Part shown: positions 17,650-27,057 of the stretch, piece by piece
Numbering within the stretch: the first letter of the stretch is position 1
Layout of the letters: the number at the start of each line of letters is the position of its first letter
From: an uncultured Cellulosilyticum sp.
Lineage (GTDB): Bacteria; Bacillota; Clostridia; Lachnospirales; Cellulosilyticaceae
Reading direction: 5' to 3'
Length of the DNA: 64,000 nt
NCBI GenBank assembly: GCA_934725855.1
Contig: CAKVCL010000010.1
Location: 1 to 64,000, forward strand
Notes under the pieces: model-generated
The model's input: the letters and a program-made list of their open reading frames with translations, nothing else
Databases searched by the model: none
Told to the model about the DNA's origin: nothing
Made by a program: the position numbers and the translations under genes

Positions 17650-18780
17650 TTATTGATTATTTTTATATCCTTCTAGACGCATTTTTTTGTAAGTAGCAAA
17701 TTCGCCCTTGTCTAATGCCTCTCGAATTTCAGTCATTAAGTTATTAAAATAGTAGAGATTGTGCATGACACATAAGCGCATACCTAACATCTCTTTAGCT
17801 TTTAATAAATGTCTAATATAAGCCTTGCTATATCTTTGACAAGTTGGACACTTGCAGTCTTCTGCAATAGGACTCATATCTTTTTCATGCTTTTGATTAA
17901 ATAAATTAAGCTTACCTTGGTTGGTATAAACATGTCCATGTCTACCATTACGTGCTGGAAGCACACAGTCAAAGAAGTCAATTCCATGATCCACAGCTTC
18001 TAAAATATTTTCTGGTGTTCCTACCCCCATTAAATACGTTGGTTTATTTTGTGGTAAATAAGGTACAACAGCTTCTAAAACGTTATACATTTCTGCATGA
18101 GACTCACCTACTGCAAGTCCACCTACTGCGTAACCTGGTAAATCAAATTCTCTAATAATCTTAGCATGTTCAATACGTACATCTGGTAAAATACCACCTT
18201 GGTTAATGCCAAAAAGCATTTGCTTTTTATTCACAGTATCTTCCAAATTGTTTAAACGTTCCATTTCTACCATACAACGTTTTAACCATCTGGTCGTACG
18301 TTCTACAGATGGCATAATATAACTTCTTTCTGCCAGTGCTGGCGGACATTCATCAAATGCCATGGCAATCGTTGAGCCTAAGTTAGATTGAATCTGCATA
18401 CTTTCTTCTGGCCCCATAAAAATCTTACGTCCATCAATATGTGAAGAAAAATAAACCCCTTCTTCTTTGATCTTACGCATGGAAGCTAATGAAAAGACTT
18501 GGAAACCACCTGAATCTGTTAAAATAGGCTTATTACAATTCATAAACTTATGAAGTCCACCTAATTCTTTAATCAGCTTGTCTCCCGGTCTTACATGTAA
18601 ATGATACGTGTTAGAAAGTACAACTTGTGTACTAATACGCTCTAAGTCTTCGGTAGATAACGCACCTTTAATCGCAGCTACTGTCGCCACATTCATAAAT
18701 ACAGGTGTTTCAATCACCCCATGAGGTGTATGAAAACGCCCTCTTTTAGCACGTCCTTCTACTTTTAATAATTCATACAT
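17650..18780 (-). CDS. tgt: tRNA-guanine (queuine) transglycosylase
   Basis: Exchanges G34 of GUN-anticodon tRNAs for the queuosine precursor preQ1. The sequence shows the general-base aspartate in TDSGGFQVFSL (D89), the nucleophile-bearing FDCVLPARNGRHG, and the zinc site CKCPTCQRYSKAYIRHL with a later H in MHNLYY. The length of 376 aa is standard. It is the first gene of tgt-yajC. The later pathway enzyme queA is at 25602-26624 in this window, so two steps of queuosine synthesis are present. Confidence 0.97.
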   Translation of the reverse strand: MYELLKVEGRAKRGRFHTPHGVIETPVFMNVATVAAIKGALSTEDLERISTQVVLSNTYHLHVRPGDKLIKELGGLHKFMNCNKPILTDSGGFQVFSLASMRKIKEEGVYFSSHIDGRKIFMGPEESMQIQSNLGSTIAMAFDECPPALAERSYIMPSVERTTRWLKRCMVEMERLNNLEDTVNKKQMLFGINQGGILPDVRIEHAKIIREFDLPGYAVGGLAVGESHAEMYNVLEAVVPYLPQNKPTYLMGVGTPENILEAVDHGIDFFDCVLPARNGRHGHVYTNQGKLNLFNQKHEKDMSPIAEDCKCPTCQRYSKAYIRHLLKAKEMLGMRLCVMHNLYYFNNLMTEIREALDKGEFATYKKMRLEGYKNNQ

Positions 18781-18894
18781 CTAATGTCTCCTATTCTTCA
18801 TTCATACTATTTTTTAGTGTACCGTAAAACGGCTATTTTTTCAATAAGTCTTACTTTATTTTTAACACTTTCCCTAGTTTTCACTCGCTTTAGG

Positions 18895-18947
18895 TTGATA
18901 CAAATTGTCCTTCTATGATAAAATTAACTTTATTTAGACAATTTGTA
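18895..18947 (+). promoter_or_regulatory. aroC promoter flanked by twin palindromes
   Basis: TTGATA (18895-18900), an 18-nt spacer and TAAAAT (18919-18924) form the promoter. ACAAATTGT (18900-18908) and ACAATTTGT (18938-18946) are both odd-centred palindromes. Together they make an 11-base perfect inverted repeat, with arms at 18899-18909 and 18937-18947. One copy abuts the -35 and the other lies in the early transcript. This suits a repressor binding two operators, or a hairpin in the leader. Confidence 0.55.
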
Positions 18948-18961
18948 AAGGGGGCATCATA

Positions 18962-20062
18962 ATGTCTGGCTCAATATTTGGTAAAATGTTTCGCATCTCT
19001 ACTTTCGGGGAATCTCATGGAGCTGCCCTTGGCGTCGTAGTAGATGGCTGCCCTTCTAATATATCCATTACATTAGAAGATATTATGAAGAATATGGATA
19101 GGCGTAAGCCTGGTAATGGACAAATCGGTACTACCAGAAAAGAAGCCGATGAAGTTGAAATCTTATCTGGTATATTTGAAGGTAAAACAACTGGAACACC
19201 AATTGCTTTACTCATTCGTAATACGAATCAACGTTCTGGTGACTATGGAAAAATTAAAGACGTTTATCGTCCTTCTCATGCAGATTATACCTTTGATCAG
19301 AAATATGGTTTTAGAGATTATCGTGGCGGTGGTCGTTCTTCTGGACGTGAGACAGCTGCAAGAGTCGCTGCTGGTTCTATCGCTAAGCGTTTTCTAGAAG
19401 AATTAGGGATTACAGTGACTGCCTATACCCGTTCAATTGGTAAAGTTTCAGTAAGTGATGAGAACTTTTCATTCAATGAAATCTCTCAAAACCCAGTGAG
19501 TATGCCTAGTAATAAAACGGCTCAAAAAGCTTTAGAGCTTATTAGTGAGGCAAGAGAGAATAAAGACTCCATTGGTGGCGTTGTAGAATGCGTCGTAACT
19601 GGCCTTAAACCGGGGATTGGTGAAACGGTTTTTGATAAGTTAGATGCCATGCTTAGTTATGCTATTATGGGAATTGGCGGTGTTAAAGCGTTTGAGATTG
19701 GTGAGGGGGTTCATGCTTCTACCATGTATGGTTCTGAGTATAATGATGGTTTTTGTATGAAGGACGATAAAGTTTCGAAAATAACGAACCATTCTGGTGG
19801 AATACTCGGCGGGATGTCTGATGGCGACACCATCTTTCTTAAAGCCCATTTTAAACCCACACCATCTATCGCTAGAGCCCAGAAGACAATTACAACTAGC
19901 CTAGAAGATACTACTATTGAGATTACAGGTAGACATGACCCAGTCATTGTCCCTCGCGCTGTTGTAGTCGTAGAATCTATGGTGGCTCTCACCCTAGCTG
20001 ATTTAATTCTCTGTGATCTTGGTTCTAATATGGAAACCATTTTAAAGGCTTATCATGATTAG
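18962..20062 (+). CDS. aroC: Chorismate synthase
   Basis: Last enzyme of the shikimate pathway, converting EPSP to chorismate using reduced FMN. The signatures are GESHGAALGVVVDGCP near residue 17, RPSHADYTFDQKYGFRDYRGGGRSSGRETAARVAAGSIAKR, and SGGILGGMSDG...KPTPSI. The length of 366 aa is normal. AAAGGGGG precedes the ATG. It stands alone rather than in an aro cluster, with a promoter bracketed by palindromes. Confidence 0.97.
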   Translation: MSGSIFGKMFRISTFGESHGAALGVVVDGCPSNISITLEDIMKNMDRRKPGNGQIGTTRKEADEVEILSGIFEGKTTGTPIALLIRNTNQRSGDYGKIKDVYRPSHADYTFDQKYGFRDYRGGGRSSGRETAARVAAGSIAKRFLEELGITVTAYTRSIGKVSVSDENFSFNEISQNPVSMPSNKTAQKALELISEARENKDSIGGVVECVVTGLKPGIGETVFDKLDAMLSYAIMGIGGVKAFEIGEGVHASTMYGSEYNDGFCMKDDKVSKITNHSGGILGGMSDGDTIFLKAHFKPTPSIARAQKTITTSLEDTTIEITGRHDPVIVPRAVVVVESMVALTLADLILCDLGSNMETILKAYHD

Positions 20063-20101
20063 ACTCAATTAGAAAGGCTTATGTTTATATTCATTTCAAC
20101 T

Positions 20102-20153
20102 AAAAATAGACTATCCCATCAAAGTCTTTTACTTTTTTGGATAGTCTATTTTT
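20102..20153. terminator. Bidirectional terminator between aroC and the 198-aa gene
   Basis: The perfect 15-base arms are at 20102-20116 and 20139-20153 (AAAAATAGACTATCC and its complement), with a 22-nt loop and A/T runs on both sides. Confidence 0.85.
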
Positions 20154-20162
20154 CATTTTGTA

Positions 20163-20759
20163 CTAGTCAATGGATCGAATTTCAAATCGTTTATTAACCT
20201 CAATAACTCTTATCTTGAAATTTTTACGAATGCCTTCCATACTCCGTAATTGGTTAATGAGTCTTACTTTTTGAGTATTTACAATACGTTTTATCATCGG
20301 CATAATATCTTCTTTTTCTTTTGCTGTTAACTTGTTTTTTAATCCATAAGTATTAATCGTTTTTAATGTTTCCAGTATACTCATCTCACTGATACGTGAT
20401 GGATCTACTAAAGCATACGTATATTCTTTTGTTTTCACTTCATTTACAAAAGTTTTTTTGTAAAAACGTAAAAAGGCATTTTCTTCCCCATAAGACGACA
20501 TCGTATATTTTCCAAGATGATTTCTCAGTTCATTTTTTAGATAGACAAGCGTATTAACTTTTACCTCACTTCCCATAGCATCAATCTGAGTTTCAATCCA
20601 ATCATAAACTTTTTTGACTTCTGCTTCTTGCATGCCTTCTTTGGCTAATTTGCGAATTCTTTCTATATACTCTAAAATATTTTTCTTTGTTGTAAGTGGT
20701 TTTGCTTCTAATGTATTAAAAATCTCTTCAGCTGAATACCCTTCATAATGATTTTCCAT
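20163..20759 (-). CDS. Hypothetical protein downstream of fliB-like gene
   Basis: This 198-residue, soluble, mostly helical and basic protein has no membrane segment, signal peptide or motif I recognise. The N-terminus (YEGYSAEEIFNTLEAKPL) resembles a short docking segment, and the rest alternates charged helices. The start ATG is preceded by AAAGGGAAAA. It lies 34 nt after the FliB-like gene on the same strand and ends at the terminator shared with aroC, so the two probably form one transcript. Confidence 0.65.
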   Translation of the reverse strand: MENHYEGYSAEEIFNTLEAKPLTTKKNILEYIERIRKLAKEGMQEAEVKKVYDWIETQIDAMGSEVKVNTLVYLKNELRNHLGKYTMSSYGEENAFLRFYKKTFVNEVKTKEYTYALVDPSRISEMSILETLKTINTYGLKNKLTAKEKEDIMPMIKRIVNTQKVRLINQLRSMEGIRKNFKIRVIEVNKRFEIRSID

Positions 20760-20793
20760 GAAATATATTTTCCCTTTCTCTTCTATCCTTTTA

Positions 20794-21945
20794 TTACTTG
20801 ATAGCTTTTTTAATCTGTATCATATAAAGTTCGTTATGATCAAATACTCTTGTAAAACTTTGTATGAATGAAACGATGTCGTTTGCTTCCAGACTTTCCT
20901 TATCTAAAGCAATGCCTATTAAATGTAGCCTAATGCAGGCATAATATAAACACATTTCTTCTAAACTCTCTTTAACTGTCTTTTGGTTAATAGGCACTAG
21001 TCTCTCATAAATATAGTTTACAAAATAATTTTCAAAAATGTAAGGGTATCTTTTAAGTGTTTCTTTAAAAATTTTCTCTCCCTTTTGATAAGCTTTTACA
21101 TCTAGCTTTTCACTTAACCCTTGAAGCATTTGACTATACCACGCTTCATAAGAAGCTGAAGGCCATTTTTTATTTGCTCTCATTTGAACGAGCGTGTTTA
21201 ATAAGCCTTTTACTTTGTTTTGTTCTAAATAAAGATTTAAAAGCTTGCTCGCTTTTGGATTAATTTTCGAGTATCCGTTATTTTGTATTTCCTTCAAATA
21301 ATGCACTAATTTTTTATAATCTTGCTGACATTGATATTGATGTATACTCATCATCACTGTCTCAAATAACTGCCATTTTTGCTCTATATCATAACGATTT
21401 TCTTGCCATATAGCTATTAAAACCTCACGTATTGACAACAAATAATCTTCAAAATGCTTAGGGGCTTTTATCCGCAAATTCAGCTTAGCCCCTACAACTG
21501 GTAATGCCTTTTCTTCTTTAACCGTAAACTGAATAGGTTCTTTTTGAAGCAAAACAATACGTGCTGCTTCGGGGCAAGATAATGCAAGAGATAACTCCAC
21601 CCTTTCTCCTAAATCATTAGTGTTACGTGGATACATAGTGCAGGTTTCACTTAAATAATCTTCACCTAATGTGCTATAAATATCACATAAATTATCTTTT
21701 TCTAAGAAAGCACAACGATTATTTTTTAACTTAATCTTCGCCATACATTCTGGACTAGCCCCTTTTTTAGTTACTAGTTCTTTTTCAAATCTCTTTTTCA
21801 TGTCAGGGTGCTTTACCTTCTTATATTTCTTATAAGTTATTTCATCAATTGCAATATACCACCCTGCACAACATGTTTCTTCACATGCCCCTGCAATGCA
21901 CTTAAAATCCACCATATAACTTGGCACGGTTATCTTTTGCTTCAT
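20794..21945 (-). CDS. fliB: FliB-like protein (flagellin lysine-N-methylase family)
   Basis: It resembles FliB, which methylates flagellin lysines in Salmonella, and the related YkgJ-type cysteine-cluster proteins. The N-terminal cluster has C16, C21, C25 and C26 (CIAGACEETCCAGW), then NNRCAFLEKDNLCDIYSTLGEDYLSETCTMYPR with further cysteines, consistent with Fe-S or zinc binding. The length of 383 aa is usual for the family. AAAGGAC precedes the ATG. No flagellar gene lies in the window, so the target may be another protein or an unlinked flagellin. The family is firm; the substrate is not. Confidence 0.82.
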   Translation of the reverse strand: MKQKITVPSYMVDFKCIAGACEETCCAGWYIAIDEITYKKYKKVKHPDMKKRFEKELVTKKGASPECMAKIKLKNNRCAFLEKDNLCDIYSTLGEDYLSETCTMYPRNTNDLGERVELSLALSCPEAARIVLLQKEPIQFTVKEEKALPVVGAKLNLRIKAPKHFEDYLLSIREVLIAIWQENRYDIEQKWQLFETVMMSIHQYQCQQDYKKLVHYLKEIQNNGYSKINPKASKLLNLYLEQNKVKGLLNTLVQMRANKKWPSASYEAWYSQMLQGLSEKLDVKAYQKGEKIFKETLKRYPYIFENYFVNYIYERLVPINQKTVKESLEEMCLYYACIRLHLIGIALDKESLEANDIVSFIQSFTRVFDHNELYMIQIKKAIK

Positions 21946-21989
21946 TTTTTTGTCCTTTCTTACTGCACTATGTAATGGTTTTGCAGCAC

Positions 21990-22451
21990 TTAAATTATCG
22001 TCTTACTGTCCTTATTAATACTTTTTTCAATTAATAAAGTGAGGTTTTTCTCAAATGCTTCGTCTTGTTCTTTGGTTCTTTTGCCTGGCCCTTTAAGTCT
22101 TCGCCCTCTTCTTCTTGCTTCTTTCCCCAAATGCCTTCTAAATAACAACTGATCAATGTTCCCATCTGTATAAATAAATCCGTTTTGATGAATGGGTTGC
22201 GCTAGTTTCGCTAATGCTATTGCTGCCAAACCATAGTCTTGTGTCACTAAAATATCTTGCTTTTTAATCCCATTTATAATTTTGAAATCTACCGCATCAC
22301 TTCCCTTTGAAACTGTTATGACCTTTATACCATCACGTTCTATAAAGTGAGCTGTATCACAAAAAATAATAACTTCCAAATGATATAATTTAGCAATCTT
22401 TAGGGTTAAGTCAATAACAGGACAAGCATCTCCATCTATGAGTATTCTCAT
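21990..22451 (-). CDS. YaiI/YqxD family protein (DUF188)
   Basis: This 153-residue cytoplasmic protein of the UPF0178 (YaiI/YqxD) family has a PIN-like fold of unknown role. The signatures are IDGDACPV at the N-terminus, SKGSDAVDFKI, TQDYGLAA and RRHLGKEARRRGRRLKGPGKRT, a strongly basic segment that may bind nucleic acid. It starts at the ATG 45 nt upstream of fliB and reads in the same direction, so it may be co-transcribed. Confidence 0.9.
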   Translation of the reverse strand: MRILIDGDACPVIDLTLKIAKLYHLEVIIFCDTAHFIERDGIKVITVSKGSDAVDFKIINGIKKQDILVTQDYGLAAIALAKLAQPIHQNGFIYTDGNIDQLLFRRHLGKEARRRGRRLKGPGKRTKEQDEAFEKNLTLLIEKSINKDSKTII

Positions 22452-22615
22452 CTTTGCACCTACCTTTCTTGGCTTATTCTCCTTTATAATAGTAACATTA
22501 TCTATATTGTTAATAAATAACTTATTTTAAATTAATCCTACAAATACATACTTTAGGATTAAATTTTTACACATTGCTTAGACTAATAGTAGCTTATCAC
22601 TAAAGGAGGTTACCC

Positions 22616-23422
22616 TTGAAATTCCAACGCTTTTTGTTTATTTTTTTACTAGGTATTTTGCTACTTAGCTTTCAATCTATCTATCTTTACTTAACACCAC
22701 ATTATACGCCGAAAATGGCTGTTAACCTTATGCCTATATTAGAAAAACCTCAACTTACACCTGATGATTATGCTCTCCTTTATGCTCAAACAGGCTTAAG
22801 TGCTTCCCTTATAGATGAACTTCGATTAAAACCCAATGCCATTTCAGAAATCATACATTATCAGGACGACTTTTTTAGAAGCATCAAAGTAACTAATCGC
22901 TATTTACCTCCTTTTACTTTTTGTCAACTCACGGTGGGTGACAAGAAAGAACCTGAAAAAGCTTTTAAACTTGGTCCTTATCATAATGGTGATATTCTTA
23001 TGACTAATAGCTCCTACTCCCTAGCTTGGCGTCATGGTCATATGGGGCTAATTGTAGATGAGATTCACGGTTATTCTTTAGAAGCCCTTTCCCCTGGTCG
23101 CACAAGTTGCCTACAAAACATCCATAAATGGGAGTACTATCCTACCTTCAAAATGTTACGCCTTAAAGATGCCTCTTGGCATCAAATTAATACAATTTGT
23201 GAATATGCACTAGAACATCTTACAGGACTCCCTTATAATATTTTCAGTACTAAAAAACAATGGCCTCCTACTTCAACACATTGTGCCTTACTGATTTGGC
23301 AAGCTTTTATGCCATTTGGCTATGACTTAGCCCCTCAAAGCCTTGTAACTCCTAACGCCATTGTTTCTAGTCCTTACTTAGAACTACTTCAAATTTATGG
23401 ATTTGACCCACAAAAGGATTGA
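22616..23422 (+). CDS. Secreted/anchored permuted NlpC/P60-like (YiiX-type) protein
   Basis: This 268-residue protein has an N-terminal membrane anchor or signal (residues 5-26), a spacer, then a domain resembling circularly permuted papain-like amidases (YiiX/YebB, peptidase C92 type). GDILMTNSSYSLAWRHGHMGLI supplies H142, LEALSPG supplies E156, and STHCALLIWQAF supplies C223 as a candidate Cys-His-Glu set. The order His before Cys shows the permutation. The substrate could be peptidoglycan or lipid. The start is TTG at 22616, preceded by AAAGGAGG. The next gene starts 5 nt after its stop, so the two form one unit. Confidence 0.65.
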   Translation: MKFQRFLFIFLLGILLLSFQSIYLYLTPHYTPKMAVNLMPILEKPQLTPDDYALLYAQTGLSASLIDELRLKPNAISEIIHYQDDFFRSIKVTNRYLPPFTFCQLTVGDKKEPEKAFKLGPYHNGDILMTNSSYSLAWRHGHMGLIVDEIHGYSLEALSPGRTSCLQNIHKWEYYPTFKMLRLKDASWHQINTICEYALEHLTGLPYNIFSTKKQWPPTSTHCALLIWQAFMPFGYDLAPQSLVTPNAIVSSPYLELLQIYGFDPQKD

Positions 23423-23427
23423 ATACG

Positions 23428-24486
23428 ATGAAAAAAATAATATTTTTACTAGGTAGTTTGTCCCTACTGATGATTGGCATTTTTGCCCTTTATGATCCTC
23501 AACCTAAGACTCTACCTACTTTTAATACAATAAAAGGACCTATATTAATTGACCGTTTGTATCATGGTTCCTTAAATCTTACACTCATTTATAGTGATCT
23601 TGAAGGAATGGTTACCCAGCCTTATCAAGTGACTTCCTCAAAGATTACGCCACTTAAAAACTCATATATCCAATATACAGAAGGTTTTACGGAAAGTGAT
23701 CTAAACACTAAACTCTTAAACGCTATCAATGCTTATCGGTCGCTTCAAAATTTAGAACCTATCACTTCCTACTATAATTGTACTAAGCTAAATGGTTATG
23801 CGTTTGTCTCACTAGTAGGGGGCCTTGACACACTTTATATTGTGGATCTTTCTGATTACCAAGTAGCCTGCCCAACTTTTGATTCATCTTTTGCCAAAGA
23901 ACGTCAATATGTTTATCATATTGTAGAAGATGAAAAAGCTTATTATATCCTCACTGCCAAAGCTAATAGCTATAATGCCTTTTGGTATGCACTAGATAAA
24001 AATAATTTTAGTTTAATAAGCTCTAAGCAGATTTCACCTCCAAACAAAGCGGTTTCTAGAAATCAATATGCTTTAGATGCTAATGGCAATGCGTATTTTG
24101 TTGGTAGCCATAGTTTACTAATGGTCACCTCTGACGAATCCATCAATCTTCCTTTAAACTTCAATCCAGACAGCCTTTATTATACCGATGATAAGCTTTA
24201 TATTTTCTCACTATCTGAACTGTTCTTAAGTTGTGCTTCTTATAATGAAGATATTGGTATCGTGGATTATGGACAATTTAACCTTCCCAATAAATTTGTT
24301 TCTCTCGTTAGTTTATTTATTAAAGATAACACCCTATATACTGTAACTTATGACCCTACACATCTCTTGTATAGAAACTATATTACCTTATATGACTTAG
24401 AAAATCAGCACATTCTCTATTGTCTGGCTTTAAAACCTTGTCCTAATGGTGGCTTGACCTTACAAGCTGCTGAATATGAACCTTAA
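23428..24486 (+). CDS. Secreted hypothetical protein, partner of the YiiX-like gene
   Basis: This 352-residue protein has an N-terminal signal or anchor (about 5-22) and an exported, beta-rich remainder containing several short repeated-looking strands (TLYIVDLSDYQ, KLYIFSLSELF, NTLYTVTYDP, ITLYDLENQH), reminiscent of a beta-propeller. I recognise no family. The frame is open from TTG 23419, but AAGGA lies 1 nt from that codon and 9 nt from ATG 23428, so 23428 is chosen. It follows the YiiX-like gene and both probably act outside the membrane. Confidence 0.6.
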   Translation: MKKIIFLLGSLSLLMIGIFALYDPQPKTLPTFNTIKGPILIDRLYHGSLNLTLIYSDLEGMVTQPYQVTSSKITPLKNSYIQYTEGFTESDLNTKLLNAINAYRSLQNLEPITSYYNCTKLNGYAFVSLVGGLDTLYIVDLSDYQVACPTFDSSFAKERQYVYHIVEDEKAYYILTAKANSYNAFWYALDKNNFSLISSKQISPPNKAVSRNQYALDANGNAYFVGSHSLLMVTSDESINLPLNFNPDSLYYTDDKLYIFSLSELFLSCASYNEDIGIVDYGQFNLPNKFVSLVSLFIKDNTLYTVTYDPTHLLYRNYITLYDLENQHILYCLALKPCPNGGLTLQAAEYEP

Positions 24487-24488
24487 TT

Positions 24489-24534
24489 AAAAAACATAGA
24501 TCCACGTCTTATTTAACGTAGACCTATGTTTTTT
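24489..24534 (+). terminator. Intrinsic terminator after the secreted pair
   Basis: AAAAAACATAG (24489-24499) pairs with CTATGTTTTTT (24524-24534). Further inner pairing includes ACG/CGT. Confidence 0.8.
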
Positions 24535-24690
24535 ATCCTACAAATCCATTTTTATCTTTTTAGGATTAACTTATAGATTTTATCTTCTTTATATTCTTTA
24601 GCATACTCCAAAAACTTAATCATTTCCGTAATCATGGATACCTTTTTATATAACTAGCTCATCAAATATTTTTTTTATTCTTCTTATGCA

Positions 24691-24732
24691 AAAAAGACAA
24701 GCACACACTTCCTTATTATCATGTACTTGTCT
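24691..24732 (-). terminator. Intrinsic terminator after the thioesterase gene
   Basis: On the minus strand AGACAAG (from 24726-24732) pairs with CTTGTCT (from 24695-24701), followed by a run of T residues. It sits 15 nt after the stop of the thioesterase gene. Confidence 0.7.
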
Positions 24733-24746
24733 CCTATCATTTTATT

Positions 24747-25508
24747 CTATTTATCTCTTTTTCTTAATTGTATTTTTGAAATAAAATATTGAATGGTTCC
24801 ATCTAAACTATTACCACAAACGGTATAATGCGTTTCATCTTGCTCTTGTACTAAGAAAACTTCTACTTCTGTTCCATAGGTAATAGAAACATTATAATTA
24901 ATTTCAAGTTCAGCTATTTCATAGTCTTCAAACTGCTGTATGGAAAACATATCTGCAATCCATCTTACATAATGTGCATTATTCATATGTCCATTTAAAT
25001 CAAGTTCTGAATAATAGGCTTTTCGCTTTTCAATGCGAAGCGCCTCACTTCTAATATCTTTGTTTGGTGCTTTAAGCTTATTTAATACTTCTCCCTCATA
25101 GGGAAAATCTAAAAAAGTAAGGGGTTCATTTCCTTTAATACGCGTAGGACGTTTCTTATGCGTATCCATTAAAATATAATCTCCAATAATATATCCTATT
25201 TTGTCCCCTTCCTTATTATAAAGATCAAACAATCTTACCGCAAAAAGCTTCTCACATCCTCCAGGATAAGTTTCCATTTGAATTTCATCTTCCCATTTTG
25301 GATACACATTAATCACATATTTGACTCTAGATAAAATCCAATAATAATCTGGCGTTCCCTGGTTCATATAATAATTAAATCCTAAAATAGAAGCATGATT
25401 TCCAGCTATAATCTGCATATAAGCGGATATTCCATTAATGGATAGATAACCCTTAAAATCCACACTATCAAACTGAATTTTATAATTTTCTCGTAATCTT
25501 AATGTCAT
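24747..25508 (-). CDS. Acyl-ACP thioesterase (FatA/FatB-like)
   Basis: Hydrolyses acyl-ACP to free fatty acid and ACP. It has two hot-dog halves: the N-terminal half has FDSVDFKGYLSINGI and the QGTPDYYWILSR region, and the C-terminal half has SELDLNGHMNNAHYVRWI with the Asn and His typical of the acyl-ACP thioesterase active site. About 253 residues is normal for bacterial members. A longer frame starts at 25526, but GGGGA lies 7 nt before the ATG at 25508 and nothing precedes the first ATG. It is a single-gene unit ending at its own terminator. Confidence 0.88.
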   Translation of the reverse strand: MTLRLRENYKIQFDSVDFKGYLSINGISAYMQIIAGNHASILGFNYYMNQGTPDYYWILSRVKYVINVYPKWEDEIQMETYPGGCEKLFAVRLFDLYNKEGDKIGYIIGDYILMDTHKKRPTRIKGNEPLTFLDFPYEGEVLNKLKAPNKDIRSEALRIEKRKAYYSELDLNGHMNNAHYVRWIADMFSIQQFEDYEIAELEINYNVSITYGTEVEVFLVQEQDETHYTVCGNSLDGTIQYFISKIQLRKRDK

Positions 25509-25601
25509 CTTACTTCCCCATTTCATTTTGTGGTAATGTCAAGTTTGGCATTACTGTTTCTCTTATTTTTTATCAGCACTTCATCCTACAAGGCTTTTTA
25601 A

Positions 25602-26624
25602 TTAGTGAATAAACATCGCATCCCCAAAGCTAAAGAATCGATAACCTTCTTTCACTGCTTCATTGTAGGCAGCTAATGTATGGTCTTTACCTGCAAGTGC
25701 ACTGACTAACATAATAAGCGTCGACTCTGGTAAATGGAAATTAGTAATTAATGCATCAATACATTTAAAGGTATAACCTGGATAAATAAAGATATTGGTC
25801 CATCCACTTCCAGCACGTATCATTCCCTCTTCGTCTGCATTTGACTCTAAAGTTCTCGTACTCGTCGTACCTACAGAAATAATTCTTCCACCTACTTTTT
25901 TTGTTTCGTTAATGATCTTCGCATTTTCTTCATCAATCTGATAAAATTCAGAATGCATTTCATGTTCTAATACATCTTCTACTTTTACAGGTCTAAATGT
26001 CCCTAATCCAACATGAAGTGTAACGTAGGCAATTTTAACTCCTTTTTCTTTGATCTTTTCTAATAGTTCATTTGTAAAATGAAGACCTGCTGTAGGTGCT
26101 GCTGCACTTCCTTCATGTTTCGAATAAACGGTTTGATAACGTTCTTTATCCTCAAGTTTTTCATGAATATATGGTGGAAGCGGCATCTCTCCTAATCGAT
26201 CTAATACTTCTTCAAAAATGCCATCATATTCAAAACTTACAATACGGTTACCATCTTCAATAATTTTCTCAACCTTAGCTTTTAAGAGACCTTCTCCAAA
26301 AATAATTTCATCCCCAACTCGAGCCTTTTTTCCAGGTTTAACCAATACCTCCCAATGTTTTTCATCTTTACGTGTTAAAAGAAGTAATTCAACTTTTCCA
26401 CCTGATGGTCTTGCCCCAAAAAGTCTAGCTGGAATCACTCTTGTGTCATTTAAAACAAGACAGTCCCCTTCATTCAAATAGTCTATTATATCATAAAAAT
26501 GCTGATGCTTCGTTTCGCCGGTTTTCTTATCAAGCACCATTAGTCTTGAGCTTGTACGGTCTTTTAAAGGTACTTGAGCAATCTGCTCTTCTGGTAAATT
26601 AAAATAAAAGTCTGAAGTTTTCAT
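25602..26624 (-). CDS. queA: S-adenosylmethionine:tRNA ribosyltransferase-isomerase
   Basis: Transfers the ribosyl part of SAM to preQ1 in tRNA, making epoxyqueuosine. The family stretches are [74 protein letters not shown] and [19 protein letters not shown]. The length of 340 aa is standard. It works after Tgt (17650-18780). It has its own promoter (26697-26725), and a terminator lies upstream that separates it from the two-component genes. Confidence 0.97.
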   Translation of the reverse strand: MKTSDFYFNLPEEQIAQVPLKDRTSSRLMVLDKKTGETKHQHFYDIIDYLNEGDCLVLNDTRVIPARLFGARPSGGKVELLLLTRKDEKHWEVLVKPGKKARVGDEIIFGEGLLKAKVEKIIEDGNRIVSFEYDGIFEEVLDRLGEMPLPPYIHEKLEDKERYQTVYSKHEGSAAAPTAGLHFTNELLEKIKEKGVKIAYVTLHVGLGTFRPVKVEDVLEHEMHSEFYQIDEENAKIINETKKVGGRIISVGTTSTRTLESNADEEGMIRAGSGWTNIFIYPGYTFKCIDALITNFHLPESTLIMLVSALAGKDHTLAAYNEAVKEGYRFFSFGDAMFIH

Positions 26625-26696
26625 TTCTATCTCCTATATCTTACTCACTCATTGTCATTCAATGGTTTTATATTCATTATCAATTCATTCAGTAAT

Positions 26697-26725
26697 AGTA
26701 TACCACAAAATGATGGGGTTGTTAC
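26697..26725 (-). promoter_or_regulatory. Promoter of queA; 26625-27057 otherwise non-coding
   Basis: On the minus strand GTAACA (26720-26725), a 17-nt spacer and TATACT (26697-26702) lie about 70 nt before the queA start. The remaining gap holds a terminator at 26779-26819 and otherwise AT-rich DNA with no gene I can support. Confidence 0.5.
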
Positions 26726-26778
26726 AGTCTAGTTGCTGACCTGTGCTCCCCTCAAAACACTGACAAACTGTTTTGCAT

Positions 26779-26819
26779 AAAAAATAAGCACCCACGCATC
26801 CGTTGAGCACTTATTTTTT
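26779..26819. terminator. Terminator downstream of the two-component genes
   Basis: AAAAAATAAG (26779-26788) pairs with CTTATTTTTT (26810-26819) around a 21-nt loop. The stem is A/T-rich with terminal T or A runs, so it is moderate in strength but likely works in either direction. Confidence 0.6.
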
Positions 26820-27057
26820 CTTTCTATTCGTAGAAATCCATGATCCTTAATCCCCTGCATTAAGTAGGTCACCTCTACTCTCTGCTTATTTATTAAAGAC
26901 GATTTGATTTCCTATATTATTCCCCCACTTATAGCTTTTACCCCTTATACCTTCTTAAGTTTTTATTTTTTCTCTATACTTTTCTCATAAAAATAATCTG
27001 CATGAGTTCTAATTAACTTTATGTTTAAATTATACTCGCTTAAGTCTTACAAAAGTC

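Noticed and set aside
26740..26871. 43-codon minus-strand frame with a GAGGTG-like site
   Set aside because: The frame runs through the terminator at 26779-26819 and has no recognisable protein character.
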